Shown here: positions 42,843 to 52,796 of the stretch, in pieces
How positions within the stretch are numbered: the first letter of the stretch is position 1
Layout of the letters: every line of letters begins with the position of its first letter
Origin: Streptococcus uberis
Lineage (GTDB): Bacteria; Bacillota; Bacilli; Lactobacillales; Streptococcaceae
Assembly: GCF_900475595.1 (NCBI RefSeq)
Contig: NZ_LS483397.1
Coordinates: 529,001-593,000 of the forward strand
Length of the DNA stretch: 64,000 nucleotides
Direction: 5' to 3'
Notes under the pieces: generated by a model
The model's input: only the letters and a program-made list of their open reading frames with translations
The model's database searches: none
Told to the model about the DNA's origin: nothing
Program-made: the position numbers and the translations under genes

Positions 42843-43622
42843 TTAATGTCTGATTTTTTTCTTGGCTTGAACTTTTTCACTCGTATGGTTAATGATTTTA
42901 CTTAAGAACTGTTGCGCTCGAGGCTCTTTTGGATGGTCAAAGAAGCCAGTAACATCTGTTGTGTCTTCTAATATTTCACCATCAGCCATAAAAATAATAC
43001 GATCGGCTACCTCACGAGCAAATCCCATTTCATGGGTCACAACAATCATGTTCATTCCATCTGCAGCAAGGTTTTGCATGACAGCTAGGACATCACCAAT
43101 TGTTTCTGGGTCAAGAGCTGAAGTTGGTTCATCAAAGAGTAGAATTTCAGGATTCATAGCAAGGCCTCTTGCAATAGCAATACGTTGTTTTTGACCTCCT
43201 GATAGCATTGAAGGGTAGGAGTCTTTACGATCCCACATATTGACAAAGGTTAGATACTTTTCAGCCACTTTTTCAGCTTCGCTTTTACTCATGCCTAGTA
43301 CTTTAATTGGAGCTAAAGTAACATTTTCTAACACAGTTTTATGGGGATATAAATTGAAGTGTTGGAAGACCATACCGACTTCTTTTCGTAGTGCCACTAA
43401 TTCTTTGGCTGAAGCGTTTACAATTTCTTTGTTGTTAACTTTTAAACTACCGGTTTCAATTTTTTCCAAAGCGTTGATAGTCCTTATAAGTGTTGATTTT
43501 CCTGAACCAGAAGGTCCTAATAAAACAACCACTTGTCCTTTTTCAATGCTGAGGTTAATATTTTTTAATGCATGGTAGGAACCATAGTATTTTTCAACAT
43601 TTTTAAATTCAATAAGTGCCAT
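42843..43622 (-). CDS. Amino-acid ABC transporter ATP-binding protein (GlnQ/GluA-like)
   Basis: The 259-residue ATPase has Walker [11 protein letters not shown]-loop [12 protein letters not shown], signature [16 protein letters not shown], Walker [13 protein letters not shown] and the switch His in VVTHEMGF. It drives uptake with the next three genes. The C-terminal 20 residues are basic. First gene of the operon, read from a promoter near 43679-43707. Confidence 0.94.
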   Translation of the reverse strand: MALIEFKNVEKYYGSYHALKNINLSIEKGQVVVLLGPSGSGKSTLIRTINALEKIETGSLKVNNKEIVNASAKELVALRKEVGMVFQHFNLYPHKTVLENVTLAPIKVLGMSKSEAEKVAEKYLTFVNMWDRKDSYPSMLSGGQKQRIAIARGLAMNPEILLFDEPTSALDPETIGDVLAVMQNLAADGMNMIVVTHEMGFAREVADRIIFMADGEILEDTTDVTGFFDHPKEPRAQQFLSKIINHTSEKVQAKKKIRH

Positions 43623-43678
43623 ATCTTTCTCCTATCTAAAATTATGTTAGGTTTTCTGACACAGAAAACGGTTGATTT

Positions 43679-43707
43679 ATTTTATCATTTTCGAAAAGCA
43701 CTGTCAA
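43679..43707 (-). promoter_or_regulatory. Promoter of the amino-acid ABC operon
   Basis: On the minus strand TTGACA (43707-43702) and TAAAAT (43684-43679) are 17 bases apart, near consensus. Confidence 0.8.
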
Positions 43708-43761
43708 TATTTTCTGAATAGTTAGAATAAAGTGAAGAAATCGCCTCAAATCGTAGCTCTG

Positions 43762-43791
43762 ATTGTCATTTATATAGATTTTTTGGTATAA
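43762..43791 (+). promoter_or_regulatory. vicRKX promoter
   Basis: TTGTCA (43762-43767) and TATAAT (43786-43791) with an 18-base spacer; the leader to vicR is about 80 bases. Confidence 0.65.
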
Positions 43792-43876
43792 TCATAGAGA
43801 TATAAGTATAGAGAAAGTCCTTTTTAAAAGGAATTTAGATATTTGAAACACAAGATTTCAATATAGGAGTATTAAG

Positions 43877-44587
43877 ATGAAAAAAATTCTTATCGTGGAT
43901 GATGAAAAACCCATCTCTGATATTATCAAGTTTAATTTAACCAAGGAAGGCTATGACATTGTGACAGCTTTCGATGGTAAAGAAGCGGTTCTTGCTTTTG
44001 AGGAAGAAAAGCCTGACTTAGTGATTTTGGATTTGATGTTACCAGAAATGGATGGTTTAGAAGTCGCCAAAGAAATTCGTAAAACCAGTCATATTCCTAT
44101 CATTATGCTTTCAGCTAAAGACAGTGAATTTGATAAGGTTATCGGATTGGAAATTGGGGCCGATGACTACGTCACAAAACCTTTCTCTAATCGTGAATTA
44201 TTGGCACGTGTAAAAGCGCATTTGCGAAGGACCGAAACTATTGAATCAGCGGTAGCAGAGGAAAATGCGTCTGCAGGCAGTCAAGAGTTGACTATCGGTA
44301 ATTTACAAATATTGCCGGATGCCTTTTTAGCCAAAAAATATGGAAAAGAAGTTGAATTAACCCATCGTGAATTTGAGCTTTTACATCATTTGGCCAACCA
44401 CATTGGTCAGGTCATGACACGTGAGCACCTTTTAGAAACAGTATGGGGTTATGATTATTTTGGAGATGTGCGTACTGTTGACGTGACAGTTCGTCGCCTA
44501 AGAGAAAAAATAGAAGATACACCAAGCCGTCCGGAATACATTTTGACAAGACGTGGCGTTGGCTATTACATGAAATCACATGACTGA
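43877..44587 (+). CDS. vicR: Response regulator VicR (WalR)
   Basis: The 236-residue OmpR-type regulator has the phospho-acceptor Asp52 ([12 protein letters not shown]), Lys in VTKPFSNRE and a winged-helix DNA-binding domain with [31 protein letters not shown]. VicR controls peptidoglycan hydrolase genes and is essential in many streptococci. The vicR-vicK-vicX order and the rnc-smc genes downstream fix the identity. It overlaps vicK by eight bases. Confidence 0.97.
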   Translation: MKKILIVDDEKPISDIIKFNLTKEGYDIVTAFDGKEAVLAFEEEKPDLVILDLMLPEMDGLEVAKEIRKTSHIPIIMLSAKDSEFDKVIGLEIGADDYVTKPFSNRELLARVKAHLRRTETIESAVAEENASAGSQELTIGNLQILPDAFLAKKYGKEVELTHREFELLHHLANHIGQVMTREHLLETVWGYDYFGDVRTVDVTVRRLREKIEDTPSRPEYILTRRGVGYYMKSHD

Positions 44588-45938
44588 GAACCTAATCGGA
44601 AATTTATCGTTATTCGAACTTTCAATCTTATTATTACTTATTTTTGTTGCTGCATATTTTATTTATTTAGCAGTTCGTGACTATCGAAATGCCAAAATTA
44701 TTCGGCAAATGAGTCATAAAATCCGTGACCTAATCAATGGTCGTTACACGGATGAAATCAATGAAAAAGCTGATATTGAGCTCATAGAACTTTCTGAGCA
44801 ACTCAATGATCTATCGGATGTCTTTCGATTGACCCATGAAAATCTTGCCCAGGAAAAAAATCGCTTAGCCAGTATTTTGGCCTACATGAGTGATGGGGTT
44901 TTGGCAACAGACCGAACTGGTCAAATCATGATGATTAACGAAACCGCCCAAAAACAATTGAATATTTCGAAAGAAGAAGCCCTTTTAATGAATATCACGG
45001 ATTTGTTAGGGCAAGACACTCCCTATACCTACCGGGAATTGGTTTCCAAAACACCGATTGTTACCTTGAATAGACGCGATGAGACTGGTGAATTTATCAC
45101 CCTCAGGCTGCGCTTTGCCTTGAATAGAAGAGAAAGTGGATTCATTTCGGGGCTCGTTGTTGTCCTACATGACACTACCGAACAGGAAAAAGAAGAACGT
45201 GAGCGTCGCCTCTTTGTTTCGAATGTTAGTCACGAATTAAGAACGCCATTGACATCAGTCAAATCCTATTTGGAAGCCCTGGATGAGGGTGCCTTAAAAG
45301 AAGATATCGCACCAAGTTTCATCAAAGTTTCATTAGATGAAACCAATCGGATGATGCGAATGATTTCGGACTTGTTAAACCTGTCTCGTATTGATAACCA
45401 AGTCACAGCTCTAGCGGTTGAAATGACCAATTTCACAGCTTTTATGACTTCTATACTAAATCGTTTTGATTTAGTGAGAAACCAAAATACAGTTTCAGGG
45501 AAAAGCTATGAAATTATACGAGACTATCCTATTACTTCTGTTTGGCTAGAAATTGACAATGATAAAATGACACAAGTCATTGAAAACATTTTAAATAATG
45601 CTATCAAATATTCACCTGATGGTGGTAAAATTCGTGTTAAGATGAAAACAACAGATAGTCAATTGATTATCTCTATTTCGGATCAAGGATTAGGAATTCC
45701 AAAGAAAGATCTTCCTTTGATTTTTGACCGATTTTATCGGGTGGATAAAGCACGCAGTCGTGCACAAGGTGGAACAGGTTTAGGACTTGCCATTGCTAAA
45801 GAAATTGTAAAACAACATAATGGTTTTATATGGGCAAAAAGTGACTATGGCAAAGGATCGACCTTTACAATTGTATTGCCATATGAAAAAGATGTTGTTG
45901 CAGGAACAGATGATGAATGGGAGGATGATATTGACTAA
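44580..45938 (+). CDS. vicK: Sensor histidine kinase VicK (WalK)
   Basis: The 452-residue kinase has one membrane helix (about 12-32) without the extracellular loop of Bacillus WalK, as in all streptococci. HAMP (33-85), PAS (about 92-200) and the phospho-acceptor His218 ([13 protein letters not shown]) follow, and then the ATPase with [11 protein letters not shown] and [13 protein letters not shown]. It phosphorylates VicR. Confidence 0.97.
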   Translation: MTENLIGNLSLFELSILLLLIFVAAYFIYLAVRDYRNAKIIRQMSHKIRDLINGRYTDEINEKADIELIELSEQLNDLSDVFRLTHENLAQEKNRLASILAYMSDGVLATDRTGQIMMINETAQKQLNISKEEALLMNITDLLGQDTPYTYRELVSKTPIVTLNRRDETGEFITLRLRFALNRRESGFISGLVVVLHDTTEQEKEERERRLFVSNVSHELRTPLTSVKSYLEALDEGALKEDIAPSFIKVSLDETNRMMRMISDLLNLSRIDNQVTALAVEMTNFTAFMTSILNRFDLVRNQNTVSGKSYEIIRDYPITSVWLEIDNDKMTQVIENILNNAIKYSPDGGKIRVKMKTTDSQLIISISDQGLGIPKKDLPLIFDRFYRVDKARSRAQGGTGLGLAIAKEIVKQHNGFIWAKSDYGKGSTFTIVLPYEKDVVAGTDDEWEDDID

Positions 45939-45941
45939 TTT

Positions 45942-46751
45942 ATGGAAATAGAAGGATTTAATTACAGTATATTAGCATCAGGGTCAACGGGAAATAGTTT
46001 TTATTTAGAAACACCTAAAAAGAAAATTTTAGTTGATGCTGGTTTAACTGGCAAAAAAATAACCAGCCTTTTAGCAGAAATTGATCGAAAACCAGAAGAT
46101 TTGGATGCTATTTTCATCACCCATGAACATTCAGATCATATCAAAGGGGTTGGAGTATTAGCTCGAAAATACCACTTAGACGTATATGCTAATGAGAAAA
46201 CCTGGCAAATTTTGGATGAACGCAATATGATTGGGAAAATTGATGTTTCCCAAAAACATGTCTTTGAAAGAGATAAAATGATTACTTTTGGAGATATTGA
46301 TATTGAAAGTTTTGGAGTGAGTCATGATGCTTATGATCCTCAATTTTATCGTTTCATGAAAGATAACAAATCTTTTGTCATGTTGACTGATACGGGTTAT
46401 GTTAGTGACAGAATGTCTGGTATTATTGAAAATGCAGATGCCTATTTGATAGAATCCAATCATGATATTGAAATATTGCGGTCAGGTTCATACCCTTGGA
46501 GTTTAAAACAACGTATCCTTTCTGATAAAGGCCATCTTTCAAATGAGGATGGCGCAGGGGCGATGATTCGTAGCATGGGAAATAAAACCAAAAAAATTTA
46601 TTTGGGACATTTGAGTAAAGAAAATAACATCAAAGAATTAGCTCACATGACCATGGAAAATCAGTTGGCAAAAGCCGACTTACCAGTTGGATCAGCATTT
46701 AAGGTATTAGATACTTCTCCTGATTCAGCTTGCCCTTTAACCAGCATATAA
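45942..46751 (+). CDS. vicX: VicX (WalJ/YycJ) metallo-beta-lactamase fold hydrolase
   Basis: The 269-residue protein has the metal motif THEHSDHIKG and further ligands in TDTGYVS and YLGHLSKEN. It belongs to the YycJ group of MBL-fold proteins, possibly nucleases, and is third in the vic operon. The start is three bases after vicK without a separate ribosome site other than GGGAGGAT in vicK. A terminator follows. Confidence 0.95.
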   Translation: MEIEGFNYSILASGSTGNSFYLETPKKKILVDAGLTGKKITSLLAEIDRKPEDLDAIFITHEHSDHIKGVGVLARKYHLDVYANEKTWQILDERNMIGKIDVSQKHVFERDKMITFGDIDIESFGVSHDAYDPQFYRFMKDNKSFVMLTDTGYVSDRMSGIIENADAYLIESNHDIEILRSGSYPWSLKQRILSDKGHLSNEDGAGAMIRSMGNKTKKIYLGHLSKENNIKELAHMTMENQLAKADLPVGSAFKVLDTSPDSACPLTSI

Positions 46752-46752
46752 C

Positions 46753-46794
46753 CATAAAAAAATCATTAGTTTTCATGCTAATGATTTTTTTATG
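46753..46794 (+). terminator. Terminator of the vic operon
   Basis: CATAAAAAAATCATTAG and CTAATGATTTTTTTATG form a long stem with an eight-base loop. Confidence 0.9.
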
Positions 46795-46909
46795 GGAATG
46801 TGACTAAAAACTGTGATAGGAGGCCATAGAATTCAGTCTAGGACTGCAAGCTTTTTCATTTTTTGGTATAATAGAAAGGTCCATCGTGGACAAAGGAAAA
46901 GGAGAAATC

Positions 46910-47602
46910 ATGAAGAATCTGGAAGCCTTACTGAAATCATCATTCGCTATTGAATTTGAAGATAAAACCTTATTAGAAACAGCTTTTACACACACTTCTT
47001 ACGCAAATGAACATCGCCTCCTAAACATTTCACATAATGAGCGTTTGGAATTTTTAGGAGACGCCGTTCTACAATTAATTATTTCAGAATATTTATTTAA
47101 AAAATACCCTCATAAAGCTGAAGGGGAACTTTCAAAACAACGATCTATGATTGTACGTGAAGAAAGCTTGGCAAGTTTTTCAAGACATTGTGCTTTTGAA
47201 CCCTATATCAAATTAGGAAAAGGAGAAGAAAAATCTGGTGGTCGCAATCGCGATACCATTTTAGGAGATCTCTTTGAGGCCTTTTTAGGTGCTTTGCTTT
47301 TAGATAAAGGTGTTGAGGAAGTTAGACGCTTTTTAAACCAAGTGATGATTCCTCAAGTGGAAAAAGGTAACTTTGAAAAAGTTAATGATTATAAAACGTC
47401 TTTACAGGAAATTTTACAAGCTAAAGGAGATACCATTATTGACTACAAAGTCATCAATGAAAGTGGTCCTGCACATGCAAAACAATTTGAGGTAGTAGTT
47501 TTGGCCAATCAAGTGGAACTCAGTAAAGGTATTGGCCGTTCAAAAAAATTGGCTGAACAAAATGCTGCAGAAAATGCCTTGAAAGCTTTAAGTGAGGAAT
47601 AA
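46910..47602 (+). CDS. rnc: Ribonuclease III
   Basis: I start at ATG 46910, after AAGGAGAAATC; the frame from 46886 begins upstream of that site. The 230-residue enzyme has the catalytic signature [14 protein letters not shown], the second metal site [13 protein letters not shown] and a C-terminal double-stranded RNA-binding domain (about 155-228). It matures rRNA and cleaves double-stranded RNA. TATAAT (46867-46872) marks its promoter. The stop touches the smc start. Confidence 0.97.
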   Translation: MKNLEALLKSSFAIEFEDKTLLETAFTHTSYANEHRLLNISHNERLEFLGDAVLQLIISEYLFKKYPHKAEGELSKQRSMIVREESLASFSRHCAFEPYIKLGKGEEKSGGRNRDTILGDLFEAFLGALLLDKGVEEVRRFLNQVMIPQVEKGNFEKVNDYKTSLQEILQAKGDTIIDYKVINESGPAHAKQFEVVVLANQVELSKGIGRSKKLAEQNAAENALKALSEE

Positions 47603-50600
47603 ATGTATTTAAAAACAATTGAAATGCAAGGCTTTAAATCTTTTGCAGACAAAACAAAAATTGAATTTGAAAAAGGGGTAACAGCCGTTGTAGGTCCAAA
47701 TGGTTCAGGTAAATCAAACATCACTGAGAGTCTTCGTTGGGCACTAGGGGAATCAAGTGCAAAAAGTTTACGTGGTGGAAAAATGCCAGATATTATTTTT
47801 GCGGGTACAGAAAGCAGAAATGCCTTAAACTTTGCCGAAGTAGCTATTGTCCTGGATAATTCAGATGCATTTATTAAAGATGCTCCAAAAGAAATTAGAG
47901 TTGAAAGACATATCTATCGTAATGGTGACAGTGATTACATCATAGATGGTAAAAAAGTAAGATTGAGAGATGTTCATGATTTATTCATGGACACTGGTCT
48001 GGGGAGAGATTCTTTTTCCATTATTTCACAAGGCCGTGTTGAGGAAATTTTTAACAGTAAACCTGAAGAACGTCGAACGATTTTTGAGGAAGCAGCTGGA
48101 GTTTTAAAATATAAAACACGTAAAAAAGAAACTCAGAGCAAATTGACTCAGACTCAGGACAATTTAGACCGTCTGGAGGATATCATTTTTGAGCTTGATA
48201 ATCAGGTAAAGCCGCTTGAAAAACAAGCTGAAATAGCAAAAAAATTCTTGCATTTGGATGCAGATCGTAAACAACTTCAGTTGGATATCCTAGTGGAAGA
48301 TGTTCAACAAGATCAAAAAAGCATGGCTGAGAAAGAAGAAGACCTTGGCCAATTAAAAGAAAATCTTAGGGTTTACTATGAGCATCGAGACAGTCTGGAA
48401 AAAGAAAATCAAAGTTTAAAACATCTCAGACAAGAGCTTGTTCGTCAGCTTGACGACCACCAAGCAACTTTACTAGATTTAACAAACTTATCAGCAGATT
48501 TGAAGCGTCAGATTGATAGAATTCAATTGGAGACACATCAAAAGAATGAAAAAGAAGCAGAAGCAAAAGTCCAGCTTGAAAATCTATCACAGGATTGGGA
48601 AAGACTTCAAGAACAGATTCAAGAAAAACGGAATACTATTACGAGCTTAGAAAGTCAACACTCATCGCTTTATGAAGAAATCGATAATCTGAAAAATGAA
48701 TTACAACGCTATTCAAATGACCCAGACCAATTAATAGAAAGTCTTCGTGAAGAATTTGTCAGTTTAATGCAAAAAGAAGCTGATTATTCAAATCAGTTAA
48801 CCCTTCTTATTTCTGATATGGAAAAAGAGAGTCAAGAGAGAGCCTCAAATGCTCAAGAGTGTGAAGAAATGTTGGCAAAAGTACAGCATTTGAAAGCAGA
48901 TTTTCAAACTGTCCAGTCAGATTATGATGACAAACAACTTGCTGTAAGACAACTTTTGGAAGCTTATCAAAAGCTTGAAGGACAAATTGCCAAGCAAGAA
49001 GTGACTTACCAAGCAGAGCAATCACAATTATTTGATTTATATGATCAGAAAAAAGCCAAGGAAGCTAGATTAGCAAGTCTTGAATCTATTCAAAAAAACC
49101 ATAGTCAGTTTTATGCAGGTGTCAAATCAGTCCTGCAAGCAGCTCAAACAATTGGTGGTATTTTAGGAGCAGTTTCAGAACACCTTTCCTTTGATAGCCA
49201 ATATCAAACAGCATTGGAAATTGCTTTGGGGGCAAGCAGCCAACATATTATTGTTAAGGATGAAGTTGCAGCAAAATCAGCAATCTCATTTTTGAAAGAA
49301 AATCGACAAGGACGTGCAACTTTCTTGCCTTTAACAACCATTAAACCACGCTTTTTATCTGATAATCAATTGCATCAAGTCCAACAGTATCAAGGTTTTT
49401 TGGGGACCGCAGAGTCATTAGTCTCATATGATCACCGTTTTAAAACTATTTTTCAAAATCTCTTAAATACAACGCTCATATTTGATACGGTTGATCATGC
49501 TAATCTAGCGGCCAAAGCTTTACAGTATAAGGTCCGTATTATTACATTAGATGGAACGGAATTGAGACCGGGGGGGTCATTTTCTGGTGGTTCAAATCGA
49601 CAAAATAATACCACCTTCATTAAGCCAGAAATGGATTTGATTCAAAAGGAATTATCTCGTTTAGAAGGACAACTAAAAGAAAAAGAAACGCTTGTTTCAG
49701 ATTTAAAGCTTGTCTTAAAAGAAGAAAAAGAAAAATTACAGGATTTAAAGGGGAAAGGTGAAGAGGCGAGGTTTGCTGAACAAAAAGCAGAATTGCATTA
49801 CCAACAATTAAAAGAAACTTTAGCGGATTCGGAAGAAATACTGCGCCTGATGATAGAGCAGACAGATAAATCTAGCTTGAATGATTTTGAAACCCAAAAA
49901 GAAGAGTTGCAAAATCAATTAAGTCAATTGGAAACAGACAAAAACCAATTGAGTCAACAGATTGATGAAATTAAGGGAAATAAAAATCTCATTAATGAGA
50001 AAAAGTCTGAACTGACGAATCAATTATCTCAGTTACAGTTGAAAGAACGTGATGTGACCAATCAGAGTCGTTTCGAAAAGACAGATTTATCACGTCTTGA
50101 ATCTGATGCAGAAGCTTGCCGTCTTAATATTGATAAGCTGTCACAGCTGTTACAAAATCCTGTGTCTCAAGAAGAAATGGACCGCCTTCCTTTACTTGAG
50201 AAACAATTGCAAGACGTTGAATCCAAAAAAGCAGATGTTGAGCAAAAACGTATTCAACTCCGTTTCAAATCGGAGGATTGTCAAGCACAGTTAGAAGATT
50301 TAGAAGAGCAATTGTCTAAAGAACAAGCCAAAAATGAAAATTTTATTCGCCAGCAAACAAAATTAGAAGCTGAAATGGATTATCTGAAAGATCGGTTGAG
50401 AACTTTTGCCAAAACTTTATCCGAGGACTTCCAAATGAGTTTTGAGGAAGCTAAAGAAATGGCTAATCCAATCCAGTCTATGATTTCTGAGAAACAAAGG
50501 CTTAAGCAATTACTTAAGACCATAAAGGCTTTAGGTCCAATCAATTTAGATGCTATTAGTCAATTTGACGAGGTTTCTGAACGTTTGGAATTCCTTAATA

Positions 50601-51148
50601 GTCAGAAGTTTGATTTGAACAAGGCCAAGAATCTCTTGCTAGATACTATTAACAGTATGGATAATGAAGTGAAAGCTCGTTTCAAGGTCACTTTTGAAGC
50701 CATTCGTGAGAGTTTCCAAGAAACCTTTAAACAAATGTTTGGTGGTGGTTCTGCTGATTTGGTTCTTACTGAAGGAGACTTGTTGTCAGCAGGGGTGGAA
50801 ATTTCCGTGCAACCTCCAGGTAAAAAAATTCAGTCACTTAATTTAATGTCTGGTGGTGAAAAAGCTCTGTCTGCTTTAGCTTTGCTATTTGCAATCATAC
50901 GAGTGAAAACCATTCCCTTCGTTATCCTTGATGAGGTTGAAGCAGCTCTTGATGAAGCAAATGTCAAACGTTTTGGGGATTATCTCAATCGTTTTGATAA
51001 GAACAGTCAGTTTATTGTTGTCACTCACCGGAAAGGAACAATGGCTGCCGCAGATAGTATTTATGGTATTACGATGCAAGAATCAGGCGTTTCTAAAGTT
51101 GTTTCTGTGAAATTGAAAGATTCTGAAGACCTCGCATTTTTAAACTAA
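47603..51148 (+). CDS. smc: Chromosome segregation protein SMC
   Basis: The 1181-residue ATPase has Walker A GPNGSGKS at 31-38, long coiled coils (about 165-500 and 670-1000), a hinge (about 515-635 with ASSQHIIVKDEVAAKSAI), the signature LMSGGEKALSALALLFAI and Walker B PFVILDEVEAALDEAN. It compacts and separates chromosomes with ScpAB. It begins directly after rnc and is probably co-transcribed with it and with the HAD genes and ftsY. Confidence 0.98.
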   Translation: MYLKTIEMQGFKSFADKTKIEFEKGVTAVVGPNGSGKSNITESLRWALGESSAKSLRGGKMPDIIFAGTESRNALNFAEVAIVLDNSDAFIKDAPKEIRVERHIYRNGDSDYIIDGKKVRLRDVHDLFMDTGLGRDSFSIISQGRVEEIFNSKPEERRTIFEEAAGVLKYKTRKKETQSKLTQTQDNLDRLEDIIFELDNQVKPLEKQAEIAKKFLHLDADRKQLQLDILVEDVQQDQKSMAEKEEDLGQLKENLRVYYEHRDSLEKENQSLKHLRQELVRQLDDHQATLLDLTNLSADLKRQIDRIQLETHQKNEKEAEAKVQLENLSQDWERLQEQIQEKRNTITSLESQHSSLYEEIDNLKNELQRYSNDPDQLIESLREEFVSLMQKEADYSNQLTLLISDMEKESQERASNAQECEEMLAKVQHLKADFQTVQSDYDDKQLAVRQLLEAYQKLEGQIAKQEVTYQAEQSQLFDLYDQKKAKEARLASLESIQKNHSQFYAGVKSVLQAAQTIGGILGAVSEHLSFDSQYQTALEIALGASSQHIIVKDEVAAKSAISFLKENRQGRATFLPLTTIKPRFLSDNQLHQVQQYQGFLGTAESLVSYDHRFKTIFQNLLNTTLIFDTVDHANLAAKALQYKVRIITLDGTELRPGGSFSGGSNRQNNTTFIKPEMDLIQKELSRLEGQLKEKETLVSDLKLVLKEEKEKLQDLKGKGEEARFAEQKAELHYQQLKETLADSEEILRLMIEQTDKSSLNDFETQKEELQNQLSQLETDKNQLSQQIDEIKGNKNLINEKKSELTNQLSQLQLKERDVTNQSRFEKTDLSRLESDAEACRLNIDKLSQLLQNPVSQEEMDRLPLLEKQLQDVESKKADVEQKRIQLRFKSEDCQAQLEDLEEQLSKEQAKNENFIRQQTKLEAEMDYLKDRLRTFAKTLSEDFQMSFEEAKEMANPIQSMISEKQRLKQLLKTIKALGPINLDAISQFDEVSERLEFLNSQKFDLNKAKNLLLDTINSMDNEVKARFKVTFEAIRESFQETFKQMFGGGSADLVLTEGDLLSAGVEISVQPPGKKIQSLNLMSGGEKALSALALLFAIIRVKTIPFVILDEVEAALDEANVKRFGDYLNRFDKNSQFIVVTHRKGTMAAADSIYGITMQESGVSKVVSVKLKDSEDLAFLN

Positions 51149-51169
51149 AAAAGAAGAGAAAGAATAAGA

Positions 51170-51967
51170 ATGATAAAATTAGTTGCAACGGATATGGACG
51201 GCACCTTTTTAAAAGATGATCTGAGCTATGACAAAGAAAGATTAGCGACATTACTTCCCAAATTAAAAGAAAAAGGCATTCTTTTTGCAGTTGCTAGTGG
51301 AAGATCTCTTTTAGCCATTGATGCCATGTTTGAAGAGTTTCTAGACCAGATTGCAGTCATTGCTGAAAATGGATCTTTAGTGCAATATCAAAATAAGGTA
51401 TTATTTGCTGATTTTTTGACCAAAGAACAGTATGTTGAAATTGCTGATGCCATTTTGGCAAATCCTTTTTATGTTGAAACCGGAATGTTGTTTTCTGGTC
51501 AAAAAGCGGCCTATATTTTAAAAGGGGCTAGTCAAGCCTATATCGATCGTATGTCCCTTTTTTACGAAAATGTGCGCGTCATTTCCGATTTTGATGAGAT
51601 GGATGATGATGTTATTTTTAAAATCACAACCACATTTACTGGCGAAACGGTTTTAGAAGGTAGTGATTGGCTAGATCAACGCTTACCATATGTGACTGCA
51701 GTTACAACTGGATTTGAGTCCATCGATATTATCTTGTCTGAAGTTAATAAAGGTTTTGGCATTGATCACCTTTGTCAAGCCTTAGGCATTACAGCAACGG
51801 AAGTAATGGCTTTTGGTGATAATTTAAATGATTTGCAGATGTTAGAATATGCTGGAACAGCGATTGCCACAGAAAATGCTCGACCTGAAATTAAAGCAGT
51901 AGCAGATCAGGTTATCGGGGACTGTAATCAAGAGTCAGTTATGGCTTATTTGGAAGGATTAGTTTAG
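51170..51967 (+). CDS. HAD superfamily Cof-type phosphatase
   Basis: The 265-residue protein has HAD motif I DMDGTFLKDD (nucleophile and acid Asp), motif II ASGR, motif III Lys and motif IV FGDNLNDLQML, with a Cof-type cap. Such enzymes remove phosphate from sugar phosphates or flavin-related compounds; the substrate is not known. It lies between smc and a second HAD gene with one base gap, an order conserved in streptococci. Confidence 0.93.
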   Translation: MIKLVATDMDGTFLKDDLSYDKERLATLLPKLKEKGILFAVASGRSLLAIDAMFEEFLDQIAVIAENGSLVQYQNKVLFADFLTKEQYVEIADAILANPFYVETGMLFSGQKAAYILKGASQAYIDRMSLFYENVRVISDFDEMDDDVIFKITTTFTGETVLEGSDWLDQRLPYVTAVTTGFESIDIILSEVNKGFGIDHLCQALGITATEVMAFGDNLNDLQMLEYAGTAIATENARPEIKAVADQVIGDCNQESVMAYLEGLV

Positions 51968-51968
51968 A

Positions 51969-52796
51969 ATGCATACGATAAAATTATTAGCACTCGACTT
52001 AGATGGCACATTATTTAACGCGGAAAAAACGATTAGTGACGCTAATAAGCTTGCCATCCAAAAGGCAAGTGCAAAAGGTGTCAAAATTGTTATTACCACA
52101 GGAAGACCTTTGGCAGCAATTGGAAATGTATTGGAAGAGCTTGGTTTAACAAGTGATGATGATTACTGTATTACTTTTAATGGAGGATTGGTGCAAAGGT
52201 GCACAGGTCAAATCCTTGATAAAAGTAGTTTAAGCTATGAGGAAGTTGCTACTGTTCACCAACACTTAGAAAATTTAGCTTTACCAACAGATATCTTGAG
52301 TGAAGGTAAAGTTTACAGTATTCCTAGTAAAGACGGCCGTCATTCCCAATACCACCTTGCAAACCCACTCCTACAATTTATTGAAATCAATTCTTTAGAA
52401 GACTTACCTAAAAATATTGTTTATAATAAAATTGTAACCGTTACAGATGCCGATTTTTTAGATCAGCAATTAAGTCTCCTACCACCATCTACTTTTGATG
52501 CTTTCGAATCTTTTAAATCAAGAGATATCATTTTCGAAGTGATGCCAAAAGGTGTTCATAAAGCCTTTGGTTTGCAGCTCTTATGCAGTCACTTAAAAAT
52601 AGAAGCTAAAGAGGTCATGGCTATGGGAGATGAAGCGAATGATTTTACCATGTTGGAATGGGCTGGTTTAGGCGTTGCAATGGCTAACGCGGTAGCCGAA
52701 GCTAAACAAATTGCAGATGCTGTAACCAGTCAAACCAATGACCAATCTGGTGTAGCGGAAGCCATTGAAAAATATATACTAAACGAGGATATCTAA
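51969..52796 (+). CDS. HAD superfamily Cof-type phosphatase, second copy
   Basis: The 275-residue protein has DLDGTLFNAE (motif I), TTGRP (motif II) and MGDEANDFTML (motif IV). It is a distant paralogue of the preceding gene, not a recent duplicate. The last base of its stop is the first of ftsY (TAATG), so the two are coupled. The substrate is unknown. Confidence 0.93.
   Translation: MHTIKLLALDLDGTLFNAEKTISDANKLAIQKASAKGVKIVITTGRPLAAIGNVLEELGLTSDDDYCITFNGGLVQRCTGQILDKSSLSYEEVATVHQHLENLALPTDILSEGKVYSIPSKDGRHSQYHLANPLLQFIEINSLEDLPKNIVYNKIVTVTDADFLDQQLSLLPPSTFDAFESFKSRDIIFEVMPKGVHKAFGLQLLCSHLKIEAKEVMAMGDEANDFTMLEWAGLGVAMANAVAEAKQIADAVTSQTNDQSGVAEAIEKYILNEDI

Noticed and set aside
43240..43578. 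112-codon plus-strand frame within the ATP-binding protein gene
   Set aside because: Antisense shadow; the minus strand has all ABC ATPase motifs.
48160..50400. Repetitive Gln/Glu/Lys-rich stretch in smc as a repeat array
   Set aside because: This is normal coiled-coil composition of SMC, not tandem DNA repeats.
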